Shown piece after piece: positions 20,408 to 28,009 of a DNA stretch of 30,537 nt (position 1 is the stretch's first letter; the number at the start of each line of letters is the position of its first letter). The stretch lies in contig DASZFP010000074.1 in NCBI GenBank assembly GCA_035939615.1, forward strand, positions 1 through 30,537, in the 5' to 3' direction. The DNA comes from VBCK01 sp035939615 (GTDB taxonomy: Bacteria > Pseudomonadota > Gammaproteobacteria > Burkholderiales > Burkholderiaceae_F). Below the pieces are notes generated by a model, which saw only the letters and a list, made by a program, of their open reading frames with translations, did not search any database and had not been told where the DNA came from. The position numbers were made by a program, and so were the translations under genes.

Positions 20408-20650
20408 CTATGCCTTCGTGTTGATTTTTGTTCCGGTCAGCTGTCCGCTCGTATTGACCACGGGGGATGCGGATGACGCGGCGGAGTTACTGGCATTAGC
20501 CGCGATCTTCGCTTCCAATCGCTGGGCCTGGCGATCGCCCTGCCTGGCCTCTTTGGCCGTTTGAGCGGGTGTCTCGGTCGCTTCCTGCATCGCTGCCGAA
20601 GCGGGGGACTGCCTTGCCGAACTTGCACCTGAAACAGCTTGGGTGGACAT
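20408..20650 (-). CDS. Small low-complexity hypothetical protein (80 residues)
   Basis: The product is rich in Ala, Ser, Gln and Thr and has no signal peptide, cysteine or membrane segment. The N-terminal part is likely disordered, a charged helix follows (AKEARQGDRQAQRLEAKIAANAS), and it ends VVNTSGQLTGTKINTKA. I recall small proteobacterial proteins ending in a similar NTSGQ...G..IN motif, but no function. There is no clear Shine-Dalgarno sequence. It lies between pccA (convergent) and the TadE-like gene on the same strand. It may be a real small gene; coding evidence is moderate. Confidence 0.5.
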   Translation of the reverse strand: MSTQAVSGASSARQSPASAAMQEATETPAQTAKEARQGDRQAQRLEAKIAANASNSAASSASPVVNTSGQLTGTKINTKA

Positions 20651-20948
20651 GGGGGCTTTCGGTTGTCAAGGTGCAGTTTGGATTCGCGTGCACCACCTGT
20701 ACCGTTATCGGCGCGCAGAAGTAAATCTTTAGATGTTAAGTCTGCGTCAGAAAAGATCGGCCGATACTCAGACCCAGATGAGGGCCGTTATTGCGGCCGC
20801 ATGAAGGACGCCGCGAGCGCGCTCGCCAGCGTGAACGACCAGATTCAAGTGGTGAGGCGTGTTGCGAAAGGTCGATGAAGAGGATGCTCCTTTCTGGTAG
20901 CGCTACTGGCTCCAGGAGCTCAGATGAAACGACTGCCGGATCGCGGAT
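20651..20948. other. Gene-free stretch between the 80-residue gene and the TadE-like gene
   Basis: No convincing gene is present in these 298 bp. A short AT-rich island occurs near 20717-20740, flanked by CGCAGA (20714-20719) and TCTGCG (20741-20746), a 6-bp inverted repeat with a 21-bp spacer. It is a possible promoter or operator for the 80-residue gene. The right end carries the imperfect hairpin listed next. Confidence 0.45.
20886..20919 (-). terminator. Imperfect hairpin after the TadE-like gene
   Basis: An inner palindrome (GTAGCGCTAC) and outer arms GCTCCT/AGGAGC form an interrupted stem about 30 bp past the minus-strand stop at 20949. On the minus strand no T-run follows. It is a weak terminator candidate. 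Confidence 0.3.
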
Positions 20949-21668
20949 TCAGCCCGGCCAGGCGGGGCTCTGCATCTGCACGGTAGCGTAGGTGACGATC
21001 GGCACCCGGCCGCGCTCGTAGTACTGCAGGCACTCGCTCGGGCTGGCGAAACCTCCGAACAGGCTCAGCCAGCTTCCACGGCCGAACGCATCGACCCCGC
21101 TATCGGCTCCGCACATCACGCTCTTGAAGACGACCTTCATCAGCGGCACCTTCAGCTCGTACGCATATGCGACTCGGATCTTCAGCACGTTGGCATCCTG
21201 GATCGATTCGCGCGATTGCGGTCCCTGGTAGGTGTGCGTGCGGTATTCCAGGCTGTCGTTCGGGATGTAGGTCTGGTTATTGGCGTCCGCCAGCCCGAAA
21301 TCGGCGAAGGCGGCCGGGCTCGGGTTCAACACCTGGACACTGAGGTTCCAAGGCTGCACCAGGTCGAATTCGGACTTGGCCCAAGCCGTTCCCAGGCGCC
21401 TGAGGTCGTTGGTGGTCGTGGTGTCCTGATAAAACGGGATCAGCGCGCTCACCAGCGAACTCTTCATCGTTGCGACCCTGGCGTGGTCGACCGCGCCCGC
21501 GCGAGCCGCAACAAAGGCGGCCTCGTTGACGATCTGCTTGGCCACGAACATCAGCCCCAGCTGCACGATGCCCAGGACGAGCAGCAGTGCGAACGGGCTC
21601 ACCAGCAGGAACTCCACCATCGAGGCGCCGCAGGCGGCGCGCTTGGAAATTCGGTCGTAGCGTGTCAT
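20949..21668 (-). CDS. TadE-like pseudopilin
   Basis: This 239-residue protein has a class III prepilin-like N-terminus. A short basic leader ends at G14, followed by ASMVEF with glutamate at +5 (E19), and a hydrophobic helix (LLVSPFALLLVLGIVQLGLMFV). This is the TadE signature, the minor pilin-like component of Flp/Tad pili, cut by a TadV-type peptidase. The following QIVNEAAFVAARAGAVDHA is also typical. The remainder is periplasmic with three cysteines or fewer. The ATG at 21668 is chosen because AAGGAG lies seven bases upstream. It is downstream of the TPR lipoprotein gene (36-bp gap) on the same strand and divergent from the main pilin cluster. Confidence 0.88.
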   Translation of the reverse strand: MTRYDRISKRAACGASMVEFLLVSPFALLLVLGIVQLGLMFVAKQIVNEAAFVAARAGAVDHARVATMKSSLVSALIPFYQDTTTTNDLRRLGTAWAKSEFDLVQPWNLSVQVLNPSPAAFADFGLADANNQTYIPNDSLEYRTHTYQGPQSRESIQDANVLKIRVAYAYELKVPLMKVVFKSVMCGADSGVDAFGRGSWLSLFGGFASPSECLQYYERGRVPIVTYATVQMQSPAWPG

Positions 21669-21703
21669 GGTCGGTCTCCTTGGTCGTCCACTCCGTCCAG
21701 TTC

Positions 21704-22228
21704 TCAATCCGAGGATGCCTGGGCTCCCGGGGCGGCCAGCAGCGTGCGGATCCGGCGCTGCAACTCCTCCGCATGCTCCCGCTGCGGCGAGCTCGACTCC
21801 AGCCGCGTGCTCGCGGTCTGGAGCGCGTTCTGCGCCTGCGCCAGCCGCACCAGCGCGAGGTTCATCGCCGCGCGCCCCTGTCCGGGATCGAACAGCATCG
21901 CGTTCTGCAGCGCCGCGCCGGCCGCGTCGTAGTCGCCTTCCCGCATCAAGGTGTTGCCGAGCCTGAACCAGATCTCGGCGTTGCGCGGGTACGTGCGCGC
22001 GAGCTGCTCGAACGCCGCCTGCGCTTCCTTCAGGCGTCCGCTCAGGTACAGCGCCTCGGCCTGCTGAAGCGCGCGCAGACGCGGTTCACGCTCGGCGTCG
22101 TGCGCGTGGGGCGACGCTTCCGGCGCCGCCGGGCGGCGCTCGCCCGAGCTCGCGCAGGCCGCGAGCAGCGCGCAGGCCGCAATCGCGAGCGTCCATGTTG
22201 CTGTCCACATCTTCGGTTGTCGTTTCAT
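21704..22228 (-). CDS. TPR lipoprotein, TadD-like
   Basis: The product has 174 residues. Its N-terminus is a lipoprotein signal peptide (WTLAIAACALLAAC) with lipobox LAAC and lipidated C25. Two to three TPR-type helices follow (about residues 50-125): RLRALQQAEALYLSGRLKEAQAAFEQLARTYP, then EIWFRLGNTLMREGDYDAAGAALQNAMLFDP. TadD lipoproteins of this kind assist assembly of the Tad secretin in the outer membrane, which fits the pilin neighbours. The ATG at 22228 has GAGAGG six bases upstream. A short basic arm with coiled-coil character forms the C-terminus. TadD function is inferred from context and TPR class. Confidence 0.82.
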   Translation of the reverse strand: MKRQPKMWTATWTLAIAACALLAACASSGERRPAAPEASPHAHDAEREPRLRALQQAEALYLSGRLKEAQAAFEQLARTYPRNAEIWFRLGNTLMREGDYDAAGAALQNAMLFDPGQGRAAMNLALVRLAQAQNALQTASTRLESSSPQREHAEELQRRIRTLLAAPGAQASSD

Positions 22229-22434
22229 CGTGGGCCTCTCGCGGATGAGCGTTGCCGTGACCTGTGATTGCGGGCACAGCATAGTTCGGCGACCGAGCGC
22301 TGTGCGCACCGATCGGCACGACTTTAGTCAGTAGGCAGGCGCGCGCACTTGCAGGACGATCCGCTCCGACGGGCCGCGATGTCTTTCCAACGCAACCCGC
22401 CCAACTCAACCGCAACTTCATGGAGGCTTTGAAA
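22229..22434. promoter_or_regulatory. Divergent promoter region of the pilin cluster
   Basis: The 206 bp separate the TPR lipoprotein gene (minus) and the Flp-type pilin gene (plus), so both promoters should be here. A minus-strand TATGCT near 22290 could be a -10 box. I could not place a convincing plus-strand promoter. A GGCAC element near 22314 resembles half of a sigma-54 site but lacks the -12 GC. Confidence 0.4.
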
Positions 22435-22719
22435 ATGGAACGCACGAACATCAGCAGGATCCGCAAGCAGTTCGGTCAGGGCATGGTCGAGTACATGAGC
22501 GTGGTCGCTCTGGTTGCGATCGCCGCGATCGGCACCTACAGCGCGTTCGGCCACACGGTGCGCAGCCAGATGGCCGCCGTGGCCAACGGCCTGGCCGGCG
22601 ACTCCAGCAGCGCCAAGACCGCGATCGCCGACGCCAAGACGACGGCCAACACCGCCGCCACCAGCGCGAAGACCGCGCAGGGACTCAACAACTTCGACAC
22701 CGGCGTCACGGCCAAGTAA
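22435..22719 (+). CDS. Flp-type class IVb prepilin (94 residues)
   Basis: A 14-residue basic leader ends in G14, followed by QGMVEY with E19 at +5 and Y20 at +6, and then a hydrophobic helix (MSVVALVAIAAIGTYSAFG). This is the class IVb Flp prepilin signature; cleavage gives an 80-residue mature pilin. The C-terminal half (about 55-85) is an unusual Ala/Thr/Lys-rich stretch (AKTAIADAKTTANTAATSAK), making it longer than typical Flp pilins of 50-60 residues. The ATG at 22435 is chosen because GGAGG lies eight bases upstream; the ATG at 22420 contains that site. A hairpin follows the gene, consistent with high expression of the pilin relative to downstream genes. Confidence 0.87.
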   Translation: MERTNISRIRKQFGQGMVEYMSVVALVAIAAIGTYSAFGHTVRSQMAAVANGLAGDSSSAKTAIADAKTTANTAATSAKTAQGLNNFDTGVTAK

Positions 22720-22737
22720 GAGGACTCAAGGCAAACC

Positions 22738-22762
22738 GGGCGGCGGCCGCGGGCTGCCGCCC
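22738..22762 (+). terminator. Hairpin between the pilin and the TadG-like gene
   Basis: GGGCGGC and GCCGCCC form a 7-bp stem with an 11-nt loop, 18 bp after the pilin stop. Without a T-run it could be a partial terminator or 3' stabiliser, a known way to produce more pilin than downstream products. Confidence 0.4.
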
Positions 22763-22785
22763 CACCGATTCTCACGGAGCGCCGG

Positions 22786-24252
22786 ATGAAGCCCACCCAC
22801 CGACTCAAGGATCGTTTCTCGCAGCGCGGCCAGGCGGTCCTGTGGTTTCTGGCGACGACCGCCGCCTGCTGCGCGGTGTTCGCGCTGGTCTACAACGTGG
22901 GCCAGGTCACCAACGAGAAGGAAAAGACGATCAACGCCGCCGACGCCTCCGCGCTCAGCGGCGCCCTGGTCGAGGCGCGCATGCTGAACTTCGAGTCGTA
23001 TACCAACCGGGCGATCGTCGCCAACGAGGAGCTGATCGCGCAACTGGCGAGCCTGGATGCATGGGTCCGCTACGGCAACCGGCTTTCCGATGGCCTGGCG
23101 CTGCTCACTGTGTGGATTCCCTATGTGGACGAGTTCACCGTGGAATTCGCCGAGGGCATGCAGGAACTGGCGACGGGGGTCGACGAAGTCACGCAGGTGG
23201 GAGTCAAACTCGACGACACCATCCTGATCAATGGGTTGATGGCCGCGCAGGAGGCCGCAAACGTGGTCGCGGTGCTCGCGGCCCAGGACGTCGCGAACCG
23301 GGTCGCGCATGCCAACCAGACCGTTTTCGGCAACCGTTTCGACGCGGCGCCGGAGCTGGCCGGTGGAGCCATGGGCCAGGTCGGCTGGTACGCCCGCAAC
23401 GAGGCCGTCTGGAACCACTTTACCCAGAGGAATCAGGCCAACGCAGCCCAGATCGTCGTGGACTCGCGCGACCAGTTCACTGCCCACCGCGGAACCGGCT
23501 GGCTGATAGACGCCATCAACCGGCTGCTCAAGATCACAAGCCTGGTCGGAGTCTCGGTTGGCCTGGAGAAGACCTCCGGCAGCACGATCCTGCGCGGCTA
23601 CGACCGATGGGAAGCGGAGGACTCGCTCGATCTGTGGGCGAAACCGTGGTTCAGCAAGAAGCATTACATCGCTCCGATCGGCTGGGGACGTGACAACGTC
23701 GCCCTCGCGCCCAGCCAGGGCATCGACTGGAACGGCGACCACACACTGTGCACGGCGAATTACAAGCCCCGGTGGTGGGGAGGCTGCGAGTTCGCCTATC
23801 TGGATTCGAACCGCACTTCCGGCTGGACCGGCATCCGCAGCGCCCTGGACCTGAACGCGGCCAGCAGCGTCGATGCCAACAGCGACGCGGCACTGACCTA
23901 CGTGGTGGCCGTGCAGAAGGCCGGCAGCGCGACGATGACCACGCAGCGCCTCGGAAGCGGAATGAACAACGTCCACGTGGACGGCCCGCAGGGCTCGCCG
24001 GACCTGAAGGACAACCTGCAAAACGGCGACCGCACGACCTCGCTGGCGGCGGCGCGCGTGTTCTTCGCGCGACCGCAATGGAACCCGAAGGACCGCACCG
24101 AGGGCAATCTGCCGCGCCCGGACCACGTGCGCGAGTACGCGAGTCTGTACAACCCCTACTGGCAGGCCCGGCTGGCGCAGGCCGGCCCGCTGGAACGGAC
24201 CCTGTTCTACGCGGCCCTGGGCAAGCCGGGCCTGAATGCGTTCACGCCGTGA
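22786..24252 (+). CDS. TadG-like pilus assembly protein
   Basis: This 488-residue protein has one N-terminal membrane segment (about 17-38, AVLWFLATTAACCAVFALVYNVG) and a large periplasmic part. The TadG/Tad-like pattern is visible: RGQAVLWF, then the aspartate-containing segment INAADASALSGALVEARMLNFESYTNRA. The leader resembles the other pilins (G15 then Q16), but position +5 is tryptophan W20 rather than glutamate, so processing by a prepilin peptidase is doubtful. The start ATG at 22786 has GGAG six bases upstream. TadG proteins anchor the Tad apparatus; the von Willebrand domain found in many is not obvious here. It sits in the plus-strand run with the pilin genes. Confidence 0.75.
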   Translation: MKPTHRLKDRFSQRGQAVLWFLATTAACCAVFALVYNVGQVTNEKEKTINAADASALSGALVEARMLNFESYTNRAIVANEELIAQLASLDAWVRYGNRLSDGLALLTVWIPYVDEFTVEFAEGMQELATGVDEVTQVGVKLDDTILINGLMAAQEAANVVAVLAAQDVANRVAHANQTVFGNRFDAAPELAGGAMGQVGWYARNEAVWNHFTQRNQANAAQIVVDSRDQFTAHRGTGWLIDAINRLLKITSLVGVSVGLEKTSGSTILRGYDRWEAEDSLDLWAKPWFSKKHYIAPIGWGRDNVALAPSQGIDWNGDHTLCTANYKPRWWGGCEFAYLDSNRTSGWTGIRSALDLNAASSVDANSDAALTYVVAVQKAGSATMTTQRLGSGMNNVHVDGPQGSPDLKDNLQNGDRTTSLAAARVFFARPQWNPKDRTEGNLPRPDHVREYASLYNPYWQARLAQAGPLERTLFYAALGKPGLNAFTP

Positions 24253-24295
24253 CGCGCCGCCATCCAGCCTGCGATCCATCAGCGAGGAGCTGCCG

Positions 24296-25132
24296 ATGAA
24301 ATCCATTTCGATGCACCGCCAGCACGGCCAGGCGATCGGCGAGTTCATCGCCGCCATGACCCTGTTCGTGCCGCTCGCGCTTTCCGTGATCTACATCGGA
24401 AAGTATGCCGACATCAAGCATGAGGCAATCCAGGCCAGCCGGTTCGCCGCATTCGAGCGCGCGCTGGATCCCTCCTCCGCCCACGAGAACGCCACGGTCC
24501 TGACCGAGGAGACCCGCGCGCGCTTCTTCACCGACGGCTCGCGCAACAGCGGCCGGATCGGCTACCAGGACTCGACCGCCAGCCTGAAGACCGCAGGCAC
24601 CTTGAATCCGCTGTGGAGCCAGGTCAACAACACGCCGCTGCTCAGCCGCTATTCGGACGTATCGGTCAGCGTCACCCAGAGCCAAGTCGCCAGCGCCTTC
24701 TTCGCGCGCATCCAGGACGCCACCAACCTGATGTTCAAGCTGAACGGCAACGGACAGGTCCAGGCCAATGTCGAGGTCCCGGTCGCCAACGTCGCCCACT
24801 TCGCCCCGCTCGCCAACATCAACCTGAAGATCGGTGCGACCACCGTGATCGCGGGCGACTCCTGGAACGCGGGCGGCACCGCCGACGCAGCCAACCACTT
24901 CACGATCCTCTCGGTGCCCGACCGGTTATTCAGTTCGAATCCGCAGCCTGGGTCCGGCTGGTTCAGCAAGGTGCTCGGCTGGCTGAGCAAGTTCGGCGGC
25001 TGGCTCTATCGATCGTTTTTCCAGATGCTGTCGGGAACCGATGGGCCGCAGCTCGGGTGCGTCAGGCCGGACGTGGTTCCCACGTACGCCGCGCCCGATG
25101 CCCGCTACCACCCCACCGACGCCTGCTACTAG
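24296..25132 (+). CDS. TadE/TadF-like pseudopilin, 278 residues
   Basis: The N-terminus carries a processing-type signature: a short leader ending in G11, then QAIGEF with E16 at +5, then a hydrophobic helix (IAAMTLFVPLALSVIYIG). The segment KHEAIQASRFAAFERAL follows, as in TadE-like proteins. The C-terminal 220 residues are a polar periplasmic domain with two cysteines near the end (GCVRPD and DACY), which could form a disulfide. The ATG at 24296 is chosen for the GAGGAG six bases upstream; the frame opens earlier without a ribosome site. The gene lies 43 bp after the TadG-like gene. Confidence 0.8.
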   Translation: MKSISMHRQHGQAIGEFIAAMTLFVPLALSVIYIGKYADIKHEAIQASRFAAFERALDPSSAHENATVLTEETRARFFTDGSRNSGRIGYQDSTASLKTAGTLNPLWSQVNNTPLLSRYSDVSVSVTQSQVASAFFARIQDATNLMFKLNGNGQVQANVEVPVANVAHFAPLANINLKIGATTVIAGDSWNAGGTADAANHFTILSVPDRLFSSNPQPGSGWFSKVLGWLSKFGGWLYRSFFQMLSGTDGPQLGCVRPDVVPTYAAPDARYHPTDACY

Positions 25133-25147
25133 CGAAGGCGGCTCCTG

Positions 25148-25873
25148 GTGAAACCCCTTCCGATCCGACTGTCCGCGGTGCTGATCGCGATGTTTGCCGC
25201 CACAAGCGCCCGCGCCGCCGCCTCGGAGCCCTGGCCCGAGGTGCCGCTGCCGCCCAAAGCGCACGTCGAATGGGTCGGCGACAGCCTGCGTCTGAACGGC
25301 GTGCCGATGCGCGTGATGCGCTTCGCATCGCGCGCCAGCCGCGCCGAGATCGTCGAGTATTACCGCGCCTTCTGGTCCGGCGGGTATCCGGCCCGGCCGT
25401 CGGTGACGCCGCTGGGGCCGGCCACCGTCGTGGGGCAGGCGCACGGTCCGTACTACATGACCGTCAAGGTCAGGGACGCGGCCAACCAGGCGAGCGAAGG
25501 AGTGATCACGGTGAGTCGAGTGCTCGGCTCCAAAGTGGATCGCTCCGCCGGCGACCTTCCGCTGCTGCCCGGGGCCAAGGTCGTGTCCGTGATCGAGGCC
25601 AACGATCCCGGGCGGCGCAGCCGCGAGATCGTGGTCTCCAGCCCGGCGCCGCGGCAATCGGTGGTGCAGTACTACCAGGGCTCGTTGCAGACCGCCGGTT
25701 GGAGCCAGATCCAGGCCAACGACACGCCACCGTCTGCGCGCGGCCGAGCCGGCAGCTTTCTCGTGTTCCAGCGCGGCCGCGACGAGCTGCAGCTCAGCAT
25801 CGTCGCCCGCGGCCAGGGCAGCCTGATGGTGGCCAACCGGGTGACCAAAGACACTGGGCCGGTCGCCTTCTGA
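25148..25873 (+). CDS. Exported protein with duplicated YY-containing motif, unknown function
   Basis: This 241-residue product starts at a GTG (25148) with only a weak ribosome site. The N-terminus is a Sec signal peptide (LSAVLIAMFAATSARAA, cleavage after ARA near residue 23). The mature part appears to hold two related segments: RAEIVEYYRAFWSGGY (about 59-74) and RQSVVQYYQGSLQTAGW (about 166-182), each a helix with YY ahead of a G-aromatic turn. From memory, similar YY/GW helices occur in small exported domains of unknown function. It lies between the TadE-like and small pilin genes, so it may be a periplasmic accessory of the same apparatus. Confidence 0.75.
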   Translation: MKPLPIRLSAVLIAMFAATSARAAASEPWPEVPLPPKAHVEWVGDSLRLNGVPMRVMRFASRASRAEIVEYYRAFWSGGYPARPSVTPLGPATVVGQAHGPYYMTVKVRDAANQASEGVITVSRVLGSKVDRSAGDLPLLPGAKVVSVIEANDPGRRSREIVVSSPAPRQSVVQYYQGSLQTAGWSQIQANDTPPSARGRAGSFLVFQRGRDELQLSIVARGQGSLMVANRVTKDTGPVAF

Positions 25874-25911
25874 CCGGCACTCTTGCCCGCACGACGATGA
25901 CGGAGGATGCC

Positions 25912-26118
25912 ATGAAACCGACCGTGCCCAGTCCGTCCGGGATGCTCTCCCGGCGGCCGGCGGGCCAGACGATCACGGAGTACACGCTGATCTGCCTCGT
26001 GCTGGCAGCGGCGCTGTTCGCTCCGGTGCCGGGCGCTCAGCAGTCGGTCGGAGAAATGCTCGCCGGCAAGGTCAGGGATCTTTATACGTACCTGACGCTT
26101 TTCATCTCTCTGCCTTAA
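25912..26118 (+). CDS. Very small Flp-type prepilin-like protein (68 residues)
   Basis: The start at 25912 has GGAGG five bases upstream. A basic leader ends in G18, then QTITEY follows with E23 at +5 and Y24 at +6, and then a hydrophobic helix (TLICLVLAAALFAPVPG). This is the class IVb Flp cleavage and helix signature. The mature part would be about 50 residues. Its end is hydrophobic (LYTYLTLFISLP), unlike the polar Flp tail of the 94-residue pilin. The open frame extends far upstream but is non-coding there. The stop overlaps the Shine-Dalgarno sequence of the CpaB gene, which starts 11 bp later. It could be a minor pilin. Confidence 0.78.
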   Translation: MKPTVPSPSGMLSRRPAGQTITEYTLICLVLAAALFAPVPGAQQSVGEMLAGKVRDLYTYLTLFISLP

Positions 26119-26128
26119 GGAGTGGGCC

Positions 26129-26923
26129 ATGAAGATCCCGACGAAGCTTCCGCAGATCAACCGCAGCTTCCTGATGCTGGGCGGCGCCGTCCTGCTCGGG
26201 GGCGTTGCGCTCGCACTGAGTCACAAACTGTTACACGACCGGATGATGCAGATCGACGAGGAAGCGCGCGCCGCCCACACGATGATGAAGGTCGTGGTCG
26301 CCAGCCGCGACGTGGTCCGCGGCGAGCCGATCGGATCGGACAACTTCGCGGTCCGTGAAGTCCCGGCCGAGTACCTGCACGCCTCGGCAGTGCATCCCGA
26401 GCAGTTCGAGCCGCTGGTGGGCCAGCGGCTGGGGGCGGCGCTGAAGCGGGGCGAGCCGCTGCTGGACGTTCATCTGGAATCGACCAGCCTGGTGTTCTCG
26501 TCGACGCTGCCGAAGGGTAACCGTGCCTTGACCACCGAAGTGGACGAAGTCAACTCGATCTCGGGGATGCTTCGTCCGTCCGACCGCATCGATCTGATCG
26601 TGACGGCCCGCGCGAGCGGGGGCGGCACCGAAACCACGTTCCCGCTGATGTCGAACGTCGAAGTGCTCGCCACCGGCCAGGTCACGCGCAAGCGGGACGC
26701 CAATTCCGAAGCGCGCACCTATACGACGATCACGCTGTCGGTCAGCCCGAAGGATGCGGATCGGATCGTGGTCGCTAAGAATTCCGGCAAGCTCACTGCC
26801 GTGCTGCGCCATCCGGACGACAGCCGGCCCAACGTCACGCCCGCATTGAGTATCGACCAGTTGATGCCCAAGATCCCGGGCCGCCTGGCGGTCCAGTACA
26901 TCGTTGGCGGAGGCCATTCCTAG
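26129..26923 (+). CDS. cpaB: CpaB/RcpC family Flp pilus assembly protein
   Basis: This 264-residue protein has a membrane segment at about 13-31 (SFLMLGGAVLLGGVALALS). A SAF-type domain follows (about 54-118), with VVVASRDVVRGEPIGSDNFAVREVPAEYLHASAV as the family pattern. The C-terminal part (NSISGMLRPSDRIDLIVTA, then KDADRIVVAKNSGKLTAVLRHPDD) is the conserved RcpC/CpaB region. CpaB works in the periplasm with the secretin and helps Flp pilus biogenesis. AAGGAG lies six bases ahead of the start and overlaps the upstream stop. It is the last gene of the plus-strand pilin run and is followed by a strong hairpin. Confidence 0.92.
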   Translation: MKIPTKLPQINRSFLMLGGAVLLGGVALALSHKLLHDRMMQIDEEARAAHTMMKVVVASRDVVRGEPIGSDNFAVREVPAEYLHASAVHPEQFEPLVGQRLGAALKRGEPLLDVHLESTSLVFSSTLPKGNRALTTEVDEVNSISGMLRPSDRIDLIVTARASGGGTETTFPLMSNVEVLATGQVTRKRDANSEARTYTTITLSVSPKDADRIVVAKNSGKLTAVLRHPDDSRPNVTPALSIDQLMPKIPGRLAVQYIVGGGHS

Positions 26924-26961
26924 CCGCCTCGCGCGGGCGATTTGCGTCTTTGTGTCGGCCC

Positions 26962-26995
26962 GGCGCTCGCGCGTTTCGTTGACGCGCGAGACGCC
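26962..26995 (+). terminator. Rho-independent-type terminator after cpaB
   Basis: A 9-bp stem (CTCGCGCGT/ACGCGCGAG) with a 7-nt loop is extended by GGCG/CGCC across one bulged A. GATCTTTATCGTTGTTGC follows, a T-rich though interrupted tail. This is the best terminator in the window and separates the pilin run from the FecR operon. Confidence 0.7.
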
Positions 26996-27093
26996 GATCT
27001 TTATCGTTGTTGCTACCGATACCGGGCGGGCGCGATCAGCGCAAAGTCCGGCGAATACTGCATCCCCCGTTAAGGGTGGATTGAGGAGAACGG

Positions 27094-27996
27094 GTGGTTC
27101 GGTCGGCGACTGTCACCGTGCTGATCGCGGTCCTGATCGGCTGCGGGCCGACCCTGGCGGCCGAACCCGTCGGCGTGGTCACGATTCTTGACGGCGACGC
27201 GGTCCTGATACGGGGATTGTCCAAGTTCGTGGTGGCCGAGGGCGTGCGGATCAACGCCAATGATCTGGCTGAAACCGGCAAGAACACCTTCCTGCGTGTC
27301 GAATTCTCCGACGGCTCCATCGTCGATCTGGGACCTGCCACTCACGTTCAACTGAACCGCCCATCATTGCGTCAGGGGGATCGCGGCAGCCTGTATCTGC
27401 TCGGCGGCTGGCTCAAGCTGAGCGCGAGCAAGCTCTCCTCCGGCTCGAAGGGATCGGTCGCCTCGCGCGAGTTCGACGCGCTCGGCGTCGCCGGGGAAGC
27501 GGTCGTGCGAGTCGAACGTGCCTCCGGCGCCGCTTTCGCCGAAAGCGGCCCGGTTCGCGTGATCGATCGTCGTCACGGAGCGGCCACGCCGGTCTCGCTG
27601 GAATCGGGCGATTACCTCGCATTGCGAGGGCGCGAGGCGGCCCGGGTGGGTCGGCAACCGCCGCGCGAATTCGTTGCTGCACTGCCTCGCCAGTTCGAAG
27701 ATCGCCTGCCCTCGCGCATCGCGCTTTTCCGGGATCGCGAAGTGACCGCCAAGTCGAGCGGCACTTTCACCTACGCCGAGGTCGAAGCGTGGATCGACGC
27801 GGAGCCGTTGATCCGGCGACGCTTCGCCCGCGAGTGGGTCGCGAAGGCTGACGACGGCGAATTCCGGCAGCGGCTCGATGCCGGTCTGGCCCGCCATCCC
27901 GAATGGGAGCGGATCCTGCACCCCGAACGGTTCGAGCCGACGCCAGCCCCGCCCGTGGTGTCGGTACAGCCGCCAGGGGCCTCGCCCGGACACTGA
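27094..27996 (+). CDS. FecR-domain exported protein (possible lipoprotein)
   Basis: This 300-residue protein starts at GTG (27094) with GAGGAG upstream. The N-terminal signal (VTVLIAVLIGCGPTLAAEP) can be read as Sec type with cleavage after LAA near residue 23, or as a lipobox LIGC at C17. The FecR-like beta domain spans about 25-150: VGVVTILDGDAVLIRG, then LRVEFSDGSIVDLGPATHVQL. In FecR-type proteins this domain lies in the periplasm and can relay signals or bind other envelope proteins. The C-terminal third is helical and charged, with a proline-rich end. It is the first gene of an apparent operon with the heme sensor and kinase, 13 bp ahead of the former. Confidence 0.82.
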   Translation: MVRSATVTVLIAVLIGCGPTLAAEPVGVVTILDGDAVLIRGLSKFVVAEGVRINANDLAETGKNTFLRVEFSDGSIVDLGPATHVQLNRPSLRQGDRGSLYLLGGWLKLSASKLSSGSKGSVASREFDALGVAGEAVVRVERASGAAFAESGPVRVIDRRHGAATPVSLESGDYLALRGREAARVGRQPPREFVAALPRQFEDRLPSRIALFRDREVTAKSSGTFTYAEVEAWIDAEPLIRRRFAREWVAKADDGEFRQRLDAGLARHPEWERILHPERFEPTPAPPVVSVQPPGASPGH

Positions 27997-28009
27997 AACG
28001 GCTGGCCAC

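Noticed and set aside
20360..20772. 13-bp direct repeat GCCGATACTCAGA at 20360-20372 and 20760-20772, like an attachment site pair
   Set aside because: Several repeats of this length are expected by chance in 30 kb, and no integrase lies between or beside the copies.
20639..20878. Small plus-strand open frames between the 80-residue gene and the TadE-like gene
   Set aside because: No ribosome site, no motif, and unlikely codon patterns.
22305..22330. Sigma-54 type promoter ahead of the pilin gene
   Set aside because: The GGCAC half is present but the -12 GC is replaced by GT and the surrounding bases do not fit.
24613..25911. Upstream part of a 501-codon frame ending in the small pilin
   Set aside because: Only the last 68 codons, behind a good ribosome site, look real; the rest overlaps two other genes in another frame.
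27000..27093. Possible c-di-GMP (GEMM) riboswitch because of GCGCAAAGTCC near 27038
   Set aside because: The GGCAAACC part and the tetraloop/receptor pattern of the aptamer are absent, so one short resemblance is not enough.
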